Below, piece after piece: positions 26,312-34,247 of a stretch of DNA of 64,000 bases. Source of the DNA: an uncultured Bacilli bacterium (GTDB lineage Bacteria > Bacillota_I > Bacilli_A > RF39 > UBA660). The translations under genes and the position numbers were made by a program. Under the pieces are notes generated by a model. It was given only the letters and a program-made list of their open reading frames with translations. It made no database searches and was not told the DNA's origin. The stretch is taken from NCBI GenBank assembly GCA_934141245.1, contig CAKPCB010000003.1, forward strand, positions 83,989 through 147,988. Reading direction: 5' to 3'. The stretch's first letter is position 1. Each line of letters begins with the position of its first letter.

Positions 26312-26521
26312 ATGAAGGCTGGTATACATCCAGAATATAAAGACACTAAATTTATTTGTGCTTGTGGAGAAACATTTACAGCTAAATCTACAAGAGATGA
26401 GTATCATGTAGAAATTTGTTCTAAGTGTCATCCATTTTATAGTGGAAAGCAAGCAAGAACTGCTCATACAGGTAATATAGATAAATTTAACAAAAAGTAT
26501 AGTTTAAAAGATAAAGCTTAG
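26312..26521 (+). CDS. rpmE: 50S ribosomal protein bL31
   Basis: The 69-aa protein begins MKAGIHPEYKDTKFICACG and contains CACG and CSKCHPFYSG, the four-cysteine zinc form of bL31. Frames opening up to 51 bases earlier are rejected because AGAGGAGAG lies just before ATG 26312 and the family starts there. It carries its own promoter and terminator. Confidence 0.96.
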   Translation: MKAGIHPEYKDTKFICACGETFTAKSTRDEYHVEICSKCHPFYSGKQARTAHTGNIDKFNKKYSLKDKA

Positions 26522-26541
26522 TATGGCTTTATTTTTTTTTT
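26511..26541 (+). terminator. Terminator after rpmE
   Basis: ATAAAGC (26511-26517) pairs with GCTTTAT (26526-26532), followed by a long T run. The stem overlaps the last codons of rpmE. Confidence 0.75.
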
Positions 26542-26576
26542 ATAAAATAGTATACTAATAATATAGAGGTGGTTAT

Positions 26577-27017
26577 ATGAAGATAGGAATTGCAAGTGAT
26601 CATAGAGGTTATGATTTAAAGCAGGAATTAATTAAGTACTTAAAAAACAAAAATTATGAAATTACTGATTATGGAACGAACTCTATTGAAAATGTAGATT
26701 ATACTAAATATGGATTTTTGCTAGGGGAAAAAGTTGCTTCACACGAAGTAGATTATGGTATAGCAATATGTGGAAGTGGAATTGGTATAAGTATTGCTTG
26801 TAATAAAGTAAAAGGAATAAGATGTGCTAAAGTTAGTTCAGTAGAAGACGCATACCTAACAAGAAAGGACAATGATGCAAATATAATTGCACTTAGTGGA
26901 AAGCTTTCTAAATTTAAAGCTAAGAATATAGTTAATACTTTTTTTAAAACAGAATTTTCAAATACAGACAGATATATATCAAGAATAAAGCAAATATCAG
27001 ATTATGAGAATAAATAA
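26577..27017 (+). CDS. rpiB: Ribose-5-phosphate isomerase B
   Basis: The 146-aa RpiB/LacAB-type sugar-phosphate isomerase interconverts ribose-5-phosphate and ribulose-5-phosphate. The N-terminal IGIASDHRGYDLKQEL and the AICGSGIGISIACNKVKGIRCA loop with its catalytic Cys are typical, as is ARxDNDANIIALSG-like RKDNDANIIALSG. ywzB follows 2 bases later. RpiB near spoIIR/mntP is also seen in Bacillus (ywlF). Confidence 0.95.
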   Translation: MKIGIASDHRGYDLKQELIKYLKNKNYEITDYGTNSIENVDYTKYGFLLGEKVASHEVDYGIAICGSGIGISIACNKVKGIRCAKVSSVEDAYLTRKDNDANIIALSGKLSKFKAKNIVNTFFKTEFSNTDRYISRIKQISDYENK

Positions 27018-27019
27018 TT

Positions 27020-27217
27020 ATGAACGTTAAATATTATATTTATATATTTGTTACTGTATTAGTAGTGTGGGCAATAGAGTCTATAAATATTAATCAAATA
27101 TTTAAAAAAGGTAGAAATATTCAGGCAATTGTTTTTTATATGTTGTTATCATTATCATTAATATATTTAGTTACAAATTTTATTTATGATTTTTTTATTT
27201 CGTCACAAATAGTTTAA
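27020..27217 (+). CDS. ywzB: DUF1146 membrane protein (YwzB-like)
   Basis: The 65-aa protein has two membrane helices joined by a basic loop, ININQIFKKGRNIQA, that matches the FFKKGR signature of DUF1146/YwzB. Its function is unknown. In Bacillus ywzB also lies just upstream of the murA/spoIID/spoIIQ region. It is tightly spaced after rpiB and may be expressed with it. Confidence 0.8.
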   Translation: MNVKYYIYIFVTVLVVWAIESININQIFKKGRNIQAIVFYMLLSLSLIYLVTNFIYDFFISSQIV

Positions 27218-27271
27218 TTTTTTTGTATAAAATTATACCTTGTTGTTAAGAATGTTAATGAGGTGATTTAT

Positions 27272-27904
27272 ATGAAAAAGAAATTAAGATTAAAAAGGTT
27301 TGTATTACCAATGATTTATGTTATTTTAGTGTTTGTATTTGTTATGTCAACTTATGCTGTTTTCTCAGCAAGGAATGATATTCCAGAGGAAGAAATTAAT
27401 TATGTTTCTAATATAATCTGGTCTAATGATACACCAGTTGTTTCTACTGATAAAGTTCTTCAAAAGCCATATAGTAATGAAAAGGTTACAATTGGAAGAT
27501 ATTACTATAACTACAAGGATGAAAGTAAAAATCAACAAAATGCAATTATATTTTATGAAGGTAGTTACATGCAAAATACGGGTGTAGATTATATATTGGA
27601 TGAAAAATTTGAAGTTTTAAGTGTGTTTGATGGTACAATTACTAAAGTTGAAAATAATGAAATGGTAGGGAAAACCGTTGAAGTTAAGCACAGTAATAAT
27701 ATTATAAGTGTTTATCAGGGATTATCTGAAGTTAATGTTAAAGAAGGAGATACAGTGACACAGGGTACAAAGATTGGTACTAGTGGAACTTCTAAGGTCA
27801 ACAATAATTTAGGTAACCATTTACATTTTGAGCTATATGTTGATGGGCAAGTTGTTAATCCCGAAGACTGCTTTAATAAAAAACTTAATGAATTGCAGGC
27901 TTAA
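27272..27904 (+). CDS. spoIIQ: SpoIIQ-like M23/LytM sporulation protein
   Basis: The 210-aa protein has one N-terminal membrane helix (about residues 10-30) and a LytM domain. SpoIIQ is made in the forespore and binds mother-cell SpoIIIAH to form the channel linking both cells. The HLHFELY motif is kept, but the first zinc ligand (HxxxD) is replaced: the sequence reads NTGVDY. Loss of this His is also known for Bacillus SpoIIQ, implying a structural role. Placement directly before mbl supports the assignment. ATG 27272 follows GAGGTGA. Confidence 0.9.
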   Translation: MKKKLRLKRFVLPMIYVILVFVFVMSTYAVFSARNDIPEEEINYVSNIIWSNDTPVVSTDKVLQKPYSNEKVTIGRYYYNYKDESKNQQNAIIFYEGSYMQNTGVDYILDEKFEVLSVFDGTITKVENNEMVGKTVEVKHSNNIISVYQGLSEVNVKEGDTVTQGTKIGTSGTSKVNNNLGNHLHFELYVDGQVVNPEDCFNKKLNELQA

Positions 27905-27934
27905 TGCCTTTTTTCTTTAGAAAGTGAGAGATAT

Positions 27935-28918
27935 ATGAAAGATATAGGAATAGATTTGGGAACAGCTAATGTACTTATTTATGTAAAAGGTCAAGGAATT
28001 GTATTAAATGAACCAAGTGTGGTTGCAATAGATACTGAGACAAAAAAGGTTTTAGCAATAGGCAGTGAAGCTAATGACATGCTAGGAAGGACACCAGGTA
28101 AAGTTAAGGCAATCAAACCACTTAAAGATGGAGTTATTGCTGATTTTGAATATACTGAAGTTATGCTTAGTAGTTTCATAAAGAAAATTAAAGGCAAGGG
28201 TATTTTGTCTAAACCTAGGATACTTATATGTTGTCCATCTAATATAACCGAAGTTGAAAAGAATGCTATAAGAGAGGCTGCGGAGCGTTTAGGAGCACGA
28301 AGGGTTTTTGTTGAAGAAGAACCAAAAGTGGCAGCGGTTGGAGCGGGAATGGATATTTCTAAACCTTGTGGAAATATGGTAATAGATATTGGTGGAGGTA
28401 CTACTGACATTGCAATTTTATCATTGGGTGGGATAGTAACTAGTCAATCGCTTAAAATTGCTGGAAACTCTTTTGATAATGCAATAATAGACTATGTAAA
28501 AGAAAAGCATAAGTTGCTAATTGGCGATAGGACGGCTGAAGATATAAAATTAAAAATTGGTTGTGCATACGAAGGAGATAAAGAAAATAAAATAGAAATA
28601 AAAGGTAGAAACTTGTCTACTGGGTTACCACACACAATAAATATAAGTGAAAAAGAGGTTGAAGAGTCATTATATCCATTAGCTATGAAAATAATTAAAA
28701 AAGCAAAAGAAGTTTTGGAAAAAACACCCCCTGAATTATCGGCAGATATTGTAGATAAAGGCATAGTTTTAACAGGTGGAGGTTCGCTAATTAAAGGGTT
28801 ACCTGAATTATTTGAAAAGGAATTAAAAGTGCCAGTGTTTATATCAGAAAGCCCACTTACTTGTGTTGCAGAAGGTTGTGGTATTATGCTTTCTAACTTA
28901 GATTTAATAGATAAGTAA
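27935..28918 (+). CDS. mbl: Actin-like cell-shape protein Mbl/MreB
   Basis: The 327-aa protein is a bacterial actin that guides the elongation machinery along the cell cylinder. Nucleotide-binding motifs IGIDLGTANVLIY, VIDIGGGTTDIAIL and GIVLTGGGSLIKGLPE are complete. I call it Mbl rather than MreB because it follows spoIIQ, as in Bacillus (where spoIIID lies between). No mreCD genes are adjacent. A terminator and the tagO promoter follow. Confidence 0.9.
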   Translation: MKDIGIDLGTANVLIYVKGQGIVLNEPSVVAIDTETKKVLAIGSEANDMLGRTPGKVKAIKPLKDGVIADFEYTEVMLSSFIKKIKGKGILSKPRILICCPSNITEVEKNAIREAAERLGARRVFVEEEPKVAAVGAGMDISKPCGNMVIDIGGGTTDIAILSLGGIVTSQSLKIAGNSFDNAIIDYVKEKHKLLIGDRTAEDIKLKIGCAYEGDKENKIEIKGRNLSTGLPHTINISEKEVEESLYPLAMKIIKKAKEVLEKTPPELSADIVDKGIVLTGGGSLIKGLPELFEKELKVPVFISESPLTCVAEGCGIMLSNLDLIDK

Positions 28919-28926
28919 AATCAAAA

Positions 28927-28958
28927 CAAACTATCATCTTAACGATAGTTTTTCTTTT
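28927..28958 (+). terminator. Terminator after mbl
   Basis: AAACTATC (28928-28935) pairs with GATAGTTT (28944-28951), followed by TTCTTTT. Confidence 0.8.
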
Positions 28959-28983
28959 ACATTATTGGAAATAGTGGTATAAT
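28956..28983 (+). promoter_or_regulatory. Promoter of tagO
   Basis: TTTACA at 28956-28961 and TATAAT at 28978-28983 are 16 bases apart. The -35 box overlaps the T tail of the mbl terminator. Confidence 0.65.
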
Positions 28984-29038
28984 AGTATTGCTTATGTTTA
29001 CTTGGTTTTATAAATATATAAGTAAATTAATTAAATAT

Positions 29039-29069
29039 CTATAAGAGGGTTAAATATACTCTTTTATAG
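29039..29069 (+). promoter_or_regulatory. Leader hairpin before tagO
   Basis: Bases 29039-29050 pair with 29058-29069 (12 bp, two G-U pairs) around loop TAAATAT. No T run follows, so it is not a terminator; it ends 14 bases before the proposed GTG start and could influence translation. Confidence 0.45.
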
Positions 29070-29083
29070 TAAATGAAACAGAG

Positions 29084-30199
29084 GTGAAAGTTGAGGATTT
29101 CTCGACAATTGATATGTTTGGAAAAGAAATAGATTATATTTTACTAACTATTGGTATAACATTTATATTTACTGCAGCAATTATGCCACTTATGATTAAA
29201 ATAGCAAATAGAATTCACGCTATTGATGAACCCAGAACACGTCATATACACAAAAAACCTATGCCTAAGCTGGGAGGTTTGGGAATATTCTTAGGGTTTT
29301 TATTTGGATATATGTTGTTTGGAATAAATAGTATTCAAATGAATTCGGTTTTAATTGGTAGTTTTGTTATCATTTTAACTGGAATTATTGATGATATTGA
29401 GCCATTAAAAGCTAGAAGTAAACTTTTTGGTCAAGTGTGTGCAGCATTAATTATTATTTTATATGGCAATATATTATTGCAAGATGTTACCGTATTTGGA
29501 TTCAATCTTAACTTTGGATTTTTTGCATATCCAATAACGTTAATATTTATAATTGGATGTATTAATATCATTAATTTAATAGATGGCTTAGATGGTCTAA
29601 GTGGTGGTATTTCATCTATATTTTTCATAACTATTGGAGTTATTTGTTATTTTCAAGGAAAACTTGATACTTTAACTGCATCAATTACTTTTATAATGCT
29701 TGGTGCAACCTTGGGATTTTTGTTACATAACTTTTATCCTGCAAAATTGTTTGCGGGTGATACAGGTTCTATGTTCATGGGATTTATTATTTCCATTATA
29801 GCCTTATTAGGGTTTAAGGGAACTACCTTAACTTCTTTTATAGTCCCTATTGTAATTTTAGCTATACCCATTTTAGATACCCTATTTGCTATAATTCGAA
29901 GAGTAATAAAACGAAAGCCAATTTTTTCTGCTGATAAAGAACATATGCATCATCAGCTGTTAAATATGAATTTTTCACAGAGAACTACAGTTCTTATTGT
30001 GTATGGTATAAACATTTTGTTTTCTTTGGCATCCATATTTTATGTTTTAAAGGATCCTAAAAAAGCAACAGTCATATATATAGTGTTGTTTATTATTGTG
30101 ACTTGGTTTGTTTTAAATACTAGTATTATTTCCGAAAAGCTTAGTACTAAAGTAAAAAACGTAGAGAAAAAAATAATAAAAGGCAGAAGGGATGAATAA
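29084..30199 (+). CDS. tagO: Undecaprenyl-phosphate GlcNAc-1-phosphate transferase (TagO/WecA family)
   Basis: The 371-aa protein has about ten membrane helices and attaches GlcNAc-1-phosphate to undecaprenyl phosphate, the first step of teichoic acid or similar wall polymers. Motifs visible: RTRHIHKKPMPKLGGLGIF, IDDIEPLKARSKLFGQ, NLIDGLDGLSGGI, FAGDTGSMFMGF and the late HMHHQLL His motif. The start is uncertain: GTG 29084 has only a weak upstream site, and ATG 29114 is an alternative. It has its own promoter and a hairpin leader. The agr-like genes follow 30 bases later. Confidence 0.93.
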   Translation: MKVEDFSTIDMFGKEIDYILLTIGITFIFTAAIMPLMIKIANRIHAIDEPRTRHIHKKPMPKLGGLGIFLGFLFGYMLFGINSIQMNSVLIGSFVIILTGIIDDIEPLKARSKLFGQVCAALIIILYGNILLQDVTVFGFNLNFGFFAYPITLIFIIGCINIINLIDGLDGLSGGISSIFFITIGVICYFQGKLDTLTASITFIMLGATLGFLLHNFYPAKLFAGDTGSMFMGFIISIIALLGFKGTTLTSFIVPIVILAIPILDTLFAIIRRVIKRKPIFSADKEHMHHQLLNMNFSQRTTVLIVYGINILFSLASIFYVLKDPKKATVIYIVLFIIVTWFVLNTSIISEKLSTKVKNVEKKIIKGRRDE

Positions 30200-30229
30200 A
30201 AATTCCTTTTCTTGATTGAGGCGATTTAT

Positions 30230-30961
30230 ATGATTAATTTTATTATATGTGATGATAATAGGGAGTTTTTAAAAAAAGAGAAAAATATTATTGATAAACT
30301 TATGATGAGATACGATATAGAATATAAGTGTATCTTATTTGATGAATATAATAAAGACTTTGAAAACATGGCCGCAAAGGATATAGGGTTTAAAATATAT
30401 TTACTTGATATTCAAACAAAAAATGGCTCTGGACTTGATGCAGCAAGATGTATAAGAGAAGAATTAGATGACTGGGTTTCAATCATTATAATAATAACTG
30501 CATTTAATGAATTTAAATATGAGGCATTAGGTAACAGACTATACTTATTGGATTTTATTAATAAGCTAAATAAGTGTGATGAAAATCTTAAAGAAACTTT
30601 AGAAATTGCAATAAAACATTATGATAATAGAGAAAAAAGTTTAAGTTATGAATATAATCATATAATTAAAAAAATAGAATTTAGACATATTATATATATA
30701 GAAAAAGAACTTGATAGCAAAAGAAGTTTAGTAAAGACAACTTATGGAGCACATTTTATAAACAAAAATTTAAATGAAACAGAACCGCTTTTGGATAATA
30801 GATTTATTAGAACAAGTAGAAGCATGATTGTAAACATTGATTATGTAAGTGAATTTGATATGAAAAACAATAAAATAATCTTTAAATCTGGAGATGTTTG
30901 CTATCAAGTCTCTAGAAAAAAGAAGAAGGAGTTACGGGAATATGTTAGAAACAACACTTAG
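30230..30961 (+). CDS. AgrA-type LytTR response regulator
   Basis: The 243-aa protein has an N-terminal receiver domain (acidic pocket CDDN at 7-10, phospho-acceptor Asp60 in IYLLDIQTKNG) and a C-terminal LytTR DNA-binding domain ending RTSRSMIVNIDYV...VSRKKKKELREYV. This arrangement is that of AgrA, which activates target promoters in response to a cyclic peptide. ATG 30230 follows GAGGCGA; an earlier ATT/TTG opening is not used. The kinase gene overlaps its last 20 bases, so both are coupled. Targets are unknown but probably include the nearby agrB promoter. Confidence 0.92.
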   Translation: MINFIICDDNREFLKKEKNIIDKLMMRYDIEYKCILFDEYNKDFENMAAKDIGFKIYLLDIQTKNGSGLDAARCIREELDDWVSIIIIITAFNEFKYEALGNRLYLLDFINKLNKCDENLKETLEIAIKHYDNREKSLSYEYNHIIKKIEFRHIIYIEKELDSKRSLVKTTYGAHFINKNLNETEPLLDNRFIRTSRSMIVNIDYVSEFDMKNNKIIFKSGDVCYQVSRKKKKELREYVRNNT

Positions 30962-32231
30962 AATTATAATTGCTTTCATAAACCCTATTGTTGGTTATCA
31001 TATAATTAGAAATTTTGGGGGTAAAGATAAATCCGTTTCATTATCTTTTAGAGTTTTCTTAATTTTTGTTTTAGCAGTTTCAAACTTGCTGATATATAAT
31101 GTATCCTATAATTCTTTAATAACATTGATAAATTTTTTATTAACAATAATTGTTTATAAAGCTTTATTTAAAACAAGTTTATTTGAATCGATAATTTTAT
31201 CCACAGTTTTGTTTATAATTTTAACACTTGCAGATGTTGTTGTTTCACTAATTTTAGTTTCGTTTGTTACTGCAGAGGAAGTTAGAAAGAATGTGTATTA
31301 TATGTTAATTGGAAATGTCTCTGTAGGATTGCTATCTTATGCATTATCATATGCTCCATTTATAAAAAATAATGTAAAAAAATTCGTTGAAAAAAGTGAA
31401 GATAATCATAAGGTTAAAATAGTTGTCTTTTTTTTATTAACAATATTACTGGCATCAATTTTACTTTATGCAATATCAATTAACTATAAATTAATTAACG
31501 AATATATATTGATAGTAGTTATAATGTGCATTTTAATTGTTTTGTTTTTAATATACATAATGGAAAATAATAACAGAATGCAATTTGAAGCTAAATACCT
31601 TTCTTTGTTTGATTATTTTAAAACTTTTGAGGATATGATTGACAGTGACAGAGAATTTATGCATGAGTATAAGAACCAATTAGCAGCTATTAGAGAAATG
31701 AATAATATAAGTTCTGTAAGAAAATATATAAATTCAATATTAGGCTATGTTGACAACTCTAAAGTAGATTATATATCTGATTTAAAATTTATACCCAAGG
31801 GTGGTGTAAAAGGGATAATATATTATAAACTAATGATTGCTAAGAATAAAAATATAAGTGTAACAATTAATGTTAATAAAAACATAAAAGAGTTAGAATT
31901 TATAGATAGTGAAACACAAAAAAACTTAATTAAAGTTTTAGGAATTTGCTTAGATAATGCTATAGAAGCTAGTGAAGTTTCAGAAAAAAAGAATATTTCA
32001 TTAGAAATATACAAAATGTCTAATGAGATAAGAATTGTTATATGTAATACTTATAATAGTGATTTAGTTGATTTGAATAAAATTGAAAATAAAGGCTATT
32101 CTACAAAAGGTAAAGGTAGAGGTAATGGACTATATTACTTGTCAAAGGTTATAAGTTCTCAAAAAACAATTTCTACTGAATGGGTTATTATGAATGACTA
32201 TTTTGTAAGAAAGATATTTATAAAAATTTAA
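30942..32231 (+). CDS. AgrC-type peptide-sensing histidine kinase
   Basis: The 429-aa kinase has about six membrane helices in residues 1-200, the sensor for a cyclic peptide, followed by a DHp helix with HEYKNQLAAIREM (His241) and a GHKL ATPase with N-box LDNAIEASE and G-box KGKGRGNGLYYL. It belongs to the HPK10-type AgrC/ComD group. ATG 30942 lies within the end of the regulator gene and follows AAGGAG. It converges with agrBD, ending at a terminator used by both units. Confidence 0.92.
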   Translation: MLETTLRIIIAFINPIVGYHIIRNFGGKDKSVSLSFRVFLIFVLAVSNLLIYNVSYNSLITLINFLLTIIVYKALFKTSLFESIILSTVLFIILTLADVVVSLILVSFVTAEEVRKNVYYMLIGNVSVGLLSYALSYAPFIKNNVKKFVEKSEDNHKVKIVVFFLLTILLASILLYAISINYKLINEYILIVVIMCILIVLFLIYIMENNNRMQFEAKYLSLFDYFKTFEDMIDSDREFMHEYKNQLAAIREMNNISSVRKYINSILGYVDNSKVDYISDLKFIPKGGVKGIIYYKLMIAKNKNISVTINVNKNIKELEFIDSETQKNLIKVLGICLDNAIEASEVSEKKNISLEIYKMSNEIRIVICNTYNSDLVDLNKIENKGYSTKGKGRGNGLYYLSKVISSQKTISTEWVIMNDYFVRKIFIKI

Positions 32232-32279
32232 AAAATAAAGTCAAGGTTATTTATCTTAAATCTTGACTTTATTTTTGTT
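32231..32279. terminator. Shared bidirectional terminator of agrAC and agrBD
   Basis: Bases 32233-32245 pair perfectly with 32262-32274 (13 bp). T tracts flank the stem on both strands, so it can stop agrC transcripts on + and agrD transcripts on -. Confidence 0.85.
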
Positions 32280-32284
32280 ATAGA

Positions 32285-32404
32285 TTAGTCCATGAATTTT
32301 GGAGCTTCTGGTTCATCAATGAACAGCCACATGCATCCAACAGAAGCTGCTGTAGAAGCTAATAGTGCAACTGCTGCTAAAGCTACTGAAAATAATTTTT
32401 TCAT
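32285..32404 (-). CDS. agrD: AgrD-like autoinducing peptide precursor
   Basis: A 39-aa frame encodes an N-terminal amphipathic, Ala-rich leader (MKKLFSVALAAVALLAS), a central Cys24 in VGCMWLFIDEP, and an acidic tail with PEAPKFMD. This is the architecture of AgrD: AgrB cuts after the ring-forming residue and closes a thiolactone between Cys and the C-terminal carboxyl. By analogy with clostridial and Lactobacillus peptides, the ring is predicted to be CMWLF (residues 24-28), with a short exocyclic tail of unknown length. AAAGGAGG lies 6 bases before the ATG, and agrB is 42 bases upstream on the same strand. Confidence 0.88.
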   Translation of the reverse strand: MKKLFSVALAAVALLASTAASVGCMWLFIDEPEAPKFMD

Positions 32405-32446
32405 ATGCTACCTCCTTTACTTTTATATAAAAATGCTTTTGCATTT

Positions 32447-33037
32447 TTAACAATTTTTATAATTATTATAAGGCATCTTTAAAGCTTTATATGTTAATGG
32501 GTTTATCATTATTGCTTCTATTATTAATGATATAAGTAAAGTGTTTGAAACAATTCTTGTATTTATTAAAAATATGGCTATTGAATATACTATGGACAAA
32601 ATAACTGAAGCAATTTTTCTATATTTTCTTTTTTTTGCATTTGTCAATGGTCTTTTAATTGTATCCGCAGGTGCAAATACTAAATAATCTATTGTACAGA
32701 TGATACACAATATAATTTTAATAGTATTACTTATATAAATTTTAGAAATTAACAATGTAAGCCCAAATATAAGTAATATTGATGTTATTAGACAAATACT
32801 ACTCTTATCGGCATGTACTCCAAATGCAGGATATCTAATTATATTCAAGAAAACTAAAACTAAAATAATTTCTTTAAATATGTTAAATATAATTGATAGT
32901 ACTAATATGACAATTAATTTAGTAATTGTTAAGTATATTCCTTCTAAACCGTATCTGATTTTTTCAATATCAGTTTCATTATAGGCATTATACTTTTTTA
33001 TTAAGTTAATTGAATTGTTTAAAAAAACTTCTTTCAT
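32447..33037 (-). CDS. agrB: AgrB-type membrane cysteine endopeptidase
   Basis: The 196-aa membrane protein has about five or six hydrophobic helices. The catalytic pair is visible as His75 and Cys82 in VHADKSSIC, the same seven-residue spacing as His77/Cys84 of Staphylococcus AgrB, and FAPADTIKRPL is the other conserved segment. It should remove the AgrD C-terminus, form the thiolactone and pass the peptide to export. It heads the minus-strand agrBD unit, reading toward agrAC. Confidence 0.95.
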   Translation of the reverse strand: MKEVFLNNSINLIKKYNAYNETDIEKIRYGLEGIYLTITKLIVILVLSIIFNIFKEIILVLVFLNIIRYPAFGVHADKSSICLITSILLIFGLTLLISKIYISNTIKIILCIICTIDYLVFAPADTIKRPLTNAKKRKYRKIASVILSIVYSIAIFLINTRIVSNTLLISLIIEAIMINPLTYKALKMPYNNYKNC

Positions 33038-33120
33038 ATTTTTCCCCTTACGAGTATAAGTATATATTATTAAATTGAAAAAAATTGTAAAATATATTTT
33101 TTGCTCCTTAAATGAATATC

Positions 33121-33220
33121 AATAGCAAAATGTTAACTAAGAGAAAATTTTATTACCAAAAAAGTCCAAAAAATGACTGATTACAGAAATCGACATTTTT
33201 TTAATGAATGTTTTGCTATT
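33121..33220. promoter_or_regulatory. Inverted repeat in the agrB-csp divergent region
   Basis: AATAGCAAAA at 33121-33130 and TTTTGCTATT at 33211-33220 are perfect inverted copies 80 bases apart, between the divergent agrB and cold-shock genes. This could be a regulator-binding pair or an RNA structure; no binding site consensus is proven. Confidence 0.4.
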
Positions 33221-33311
33221 ATTTATATGCACACCTAAAAATATAACGTATTAATTATTGTCGTAGATTTATGGTGTATAACTAAATAATGTAAATGGAA
33301 AGGTGAGGTGT

Positions 33312-33539
33312 ATGGAAAAAGTGAAGGGCCGTGTAAAATGGTTTAATAATGAAAAAGGCTATGGGTTCATTGAATATAAAGATAATGAAGACATATTTGT
33401 TCATTACTCTGCAATAAACCAGGATGGATACAAAAGCTTAACTGAAGGACAATATGTTGAATTTAATCTAGTTGAAACTGCTAAAGGTTATCAAGCATTA
33501 GATGTTGTCGTAATAAAAGAAGTTGCTACCTCAAAATAG
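33312..33539 (+). CDS. Cold-shock-domain protein
   Basis: The 75-aa protein is a single OB-fold cold-shock domain with RNP1-like KGYGFIEY and RNP2-like DIFVHYSAI, beginning KGRVKWFNNEKGYGF. Such proteins bind single-stranded RNA and act as chaperones or antiterminators. ATG 33312 follows AGGTGAGG; an ATG nine bases earlier overlaps that site. The long AT-rich leader upstream could contain a temperature-responsive structure, but I did not resolve one. Confidence 0.95.
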   Translation: MEKVKGRVKWFNNEKGYGFIEYKDNEDIFVHYSAINQDGYKSLTEGQYVEFNLVETAKGYQALDVVVIKEVATSK

Positions 33540-33555
33540 AGGTAGTTTTATTTTC
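33525..33555 (+). terminator. Terminator overlapping the csp stop
   Basis: CTACCTC (33526-33532) pairs with GAGGTAG (33539-33545), followed by TTTTATTTT. Confidence 0.75.
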
Positions 33556-33645
33556 TATTATTTATTAGTTGTGAAGTTTATTGTGTAAATGAATAGTTTG
33601 CTAAAAGTATTGATTTATGATATAATATTATTAGGAGATGATGAT

Positions 33646-34173
33646 ATGGAGATTTTAATAAGAGGCGATAAATTAAAAGTTACTGAATCAATGAACGATT
33701 ATGTTTTTGATAAACTAAAAAAATTAGAAAAGTATATTGATAGTAGCGAAAATGTTAGAGCAAGCGTTGTAATAAAGATTAAAAACCATGAGCAAAAAGT
33801 TGAAATAACTATACCATTAAAAAAATTTATTTTAAGAGCAGAAGAAACACAAGAAGATTTTTATGCTGCAATTGATGTTATTGTTGATAAAATAGAAAGA
33901 CAAATAAGAAAAAATAAAACAAGGTTACAATCAAGAAAGATTAAAGAATCAAAAGATTTTATTACTGATTATATTGATGACGAAAAATTTGAGGATGCTA
34001 ATGTCGTTAAGAGAAAAAAAATTGAAGTAAAGCCTATGAGTGAAGAAGAAGCTATTATTCAAATGGATTTATTAGGACATAGTTTTTACTTGTTTAAGGA
34101 CTCAAAAACATTAAAGCCAACACTAGTATATAAACGTGATGATAATAATTATGGTGTTATAGAAACTGAATAA
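33646..34173 (+). CDS. hpf: Ribosome hibernation promoting factor, long form
   Basis: The 175-aa protein has the N-terminal HPF/RaiA domain (ILIRGDKLKVTESMNDYVFDKLKKLEKYI) and the C-terminal dimerisation domain typical of long HPF (KPMSEEEAIIQMDLLGHSFYLFKD). It pairs 70S ribosomes into inactive 100S dimers in resting cells. ATG 33646 follows TAGGAGATGAT; upstream codons lack a ribosome-binding site. TATAAT at 33621-33626 may be its -10 box. hpf followed by secA matches Bacillus. Confidence 0.95.
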   Translation: MEILIRGDKLKVTESMNDYVFDKLKKLEKYIDSSENVRASVVIKIKNHEQKVEITIPLKKFILRAEETQEDFYAAIDVIVDKIERQIRKNKTRLQSRKIKESKDFITDYIDDEKFEDANVVKRKKIEVKPMSEEEAIIQMDLLGHSFYLFKDSKTLKPTLVYKRDDNNYGVIETE

Positions 34174-34181
34174 TTTAATAA

Positions 34182-34212
34182 AAAGGGAATAATACTTTAA
34201 AATTCTCTTTTT
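34182..34212 (+). terminator. Terminator after hpf
   Basis: AAAGGGAAT (34182-34190) pairs with ATTCTCTTT (34202-34210, one G-U pair), followed by a T run. Confidence 0.7.
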
Positions 34213-34247
34213 TTTTGGTACAATTAATATTACAGGGAGATGATATA

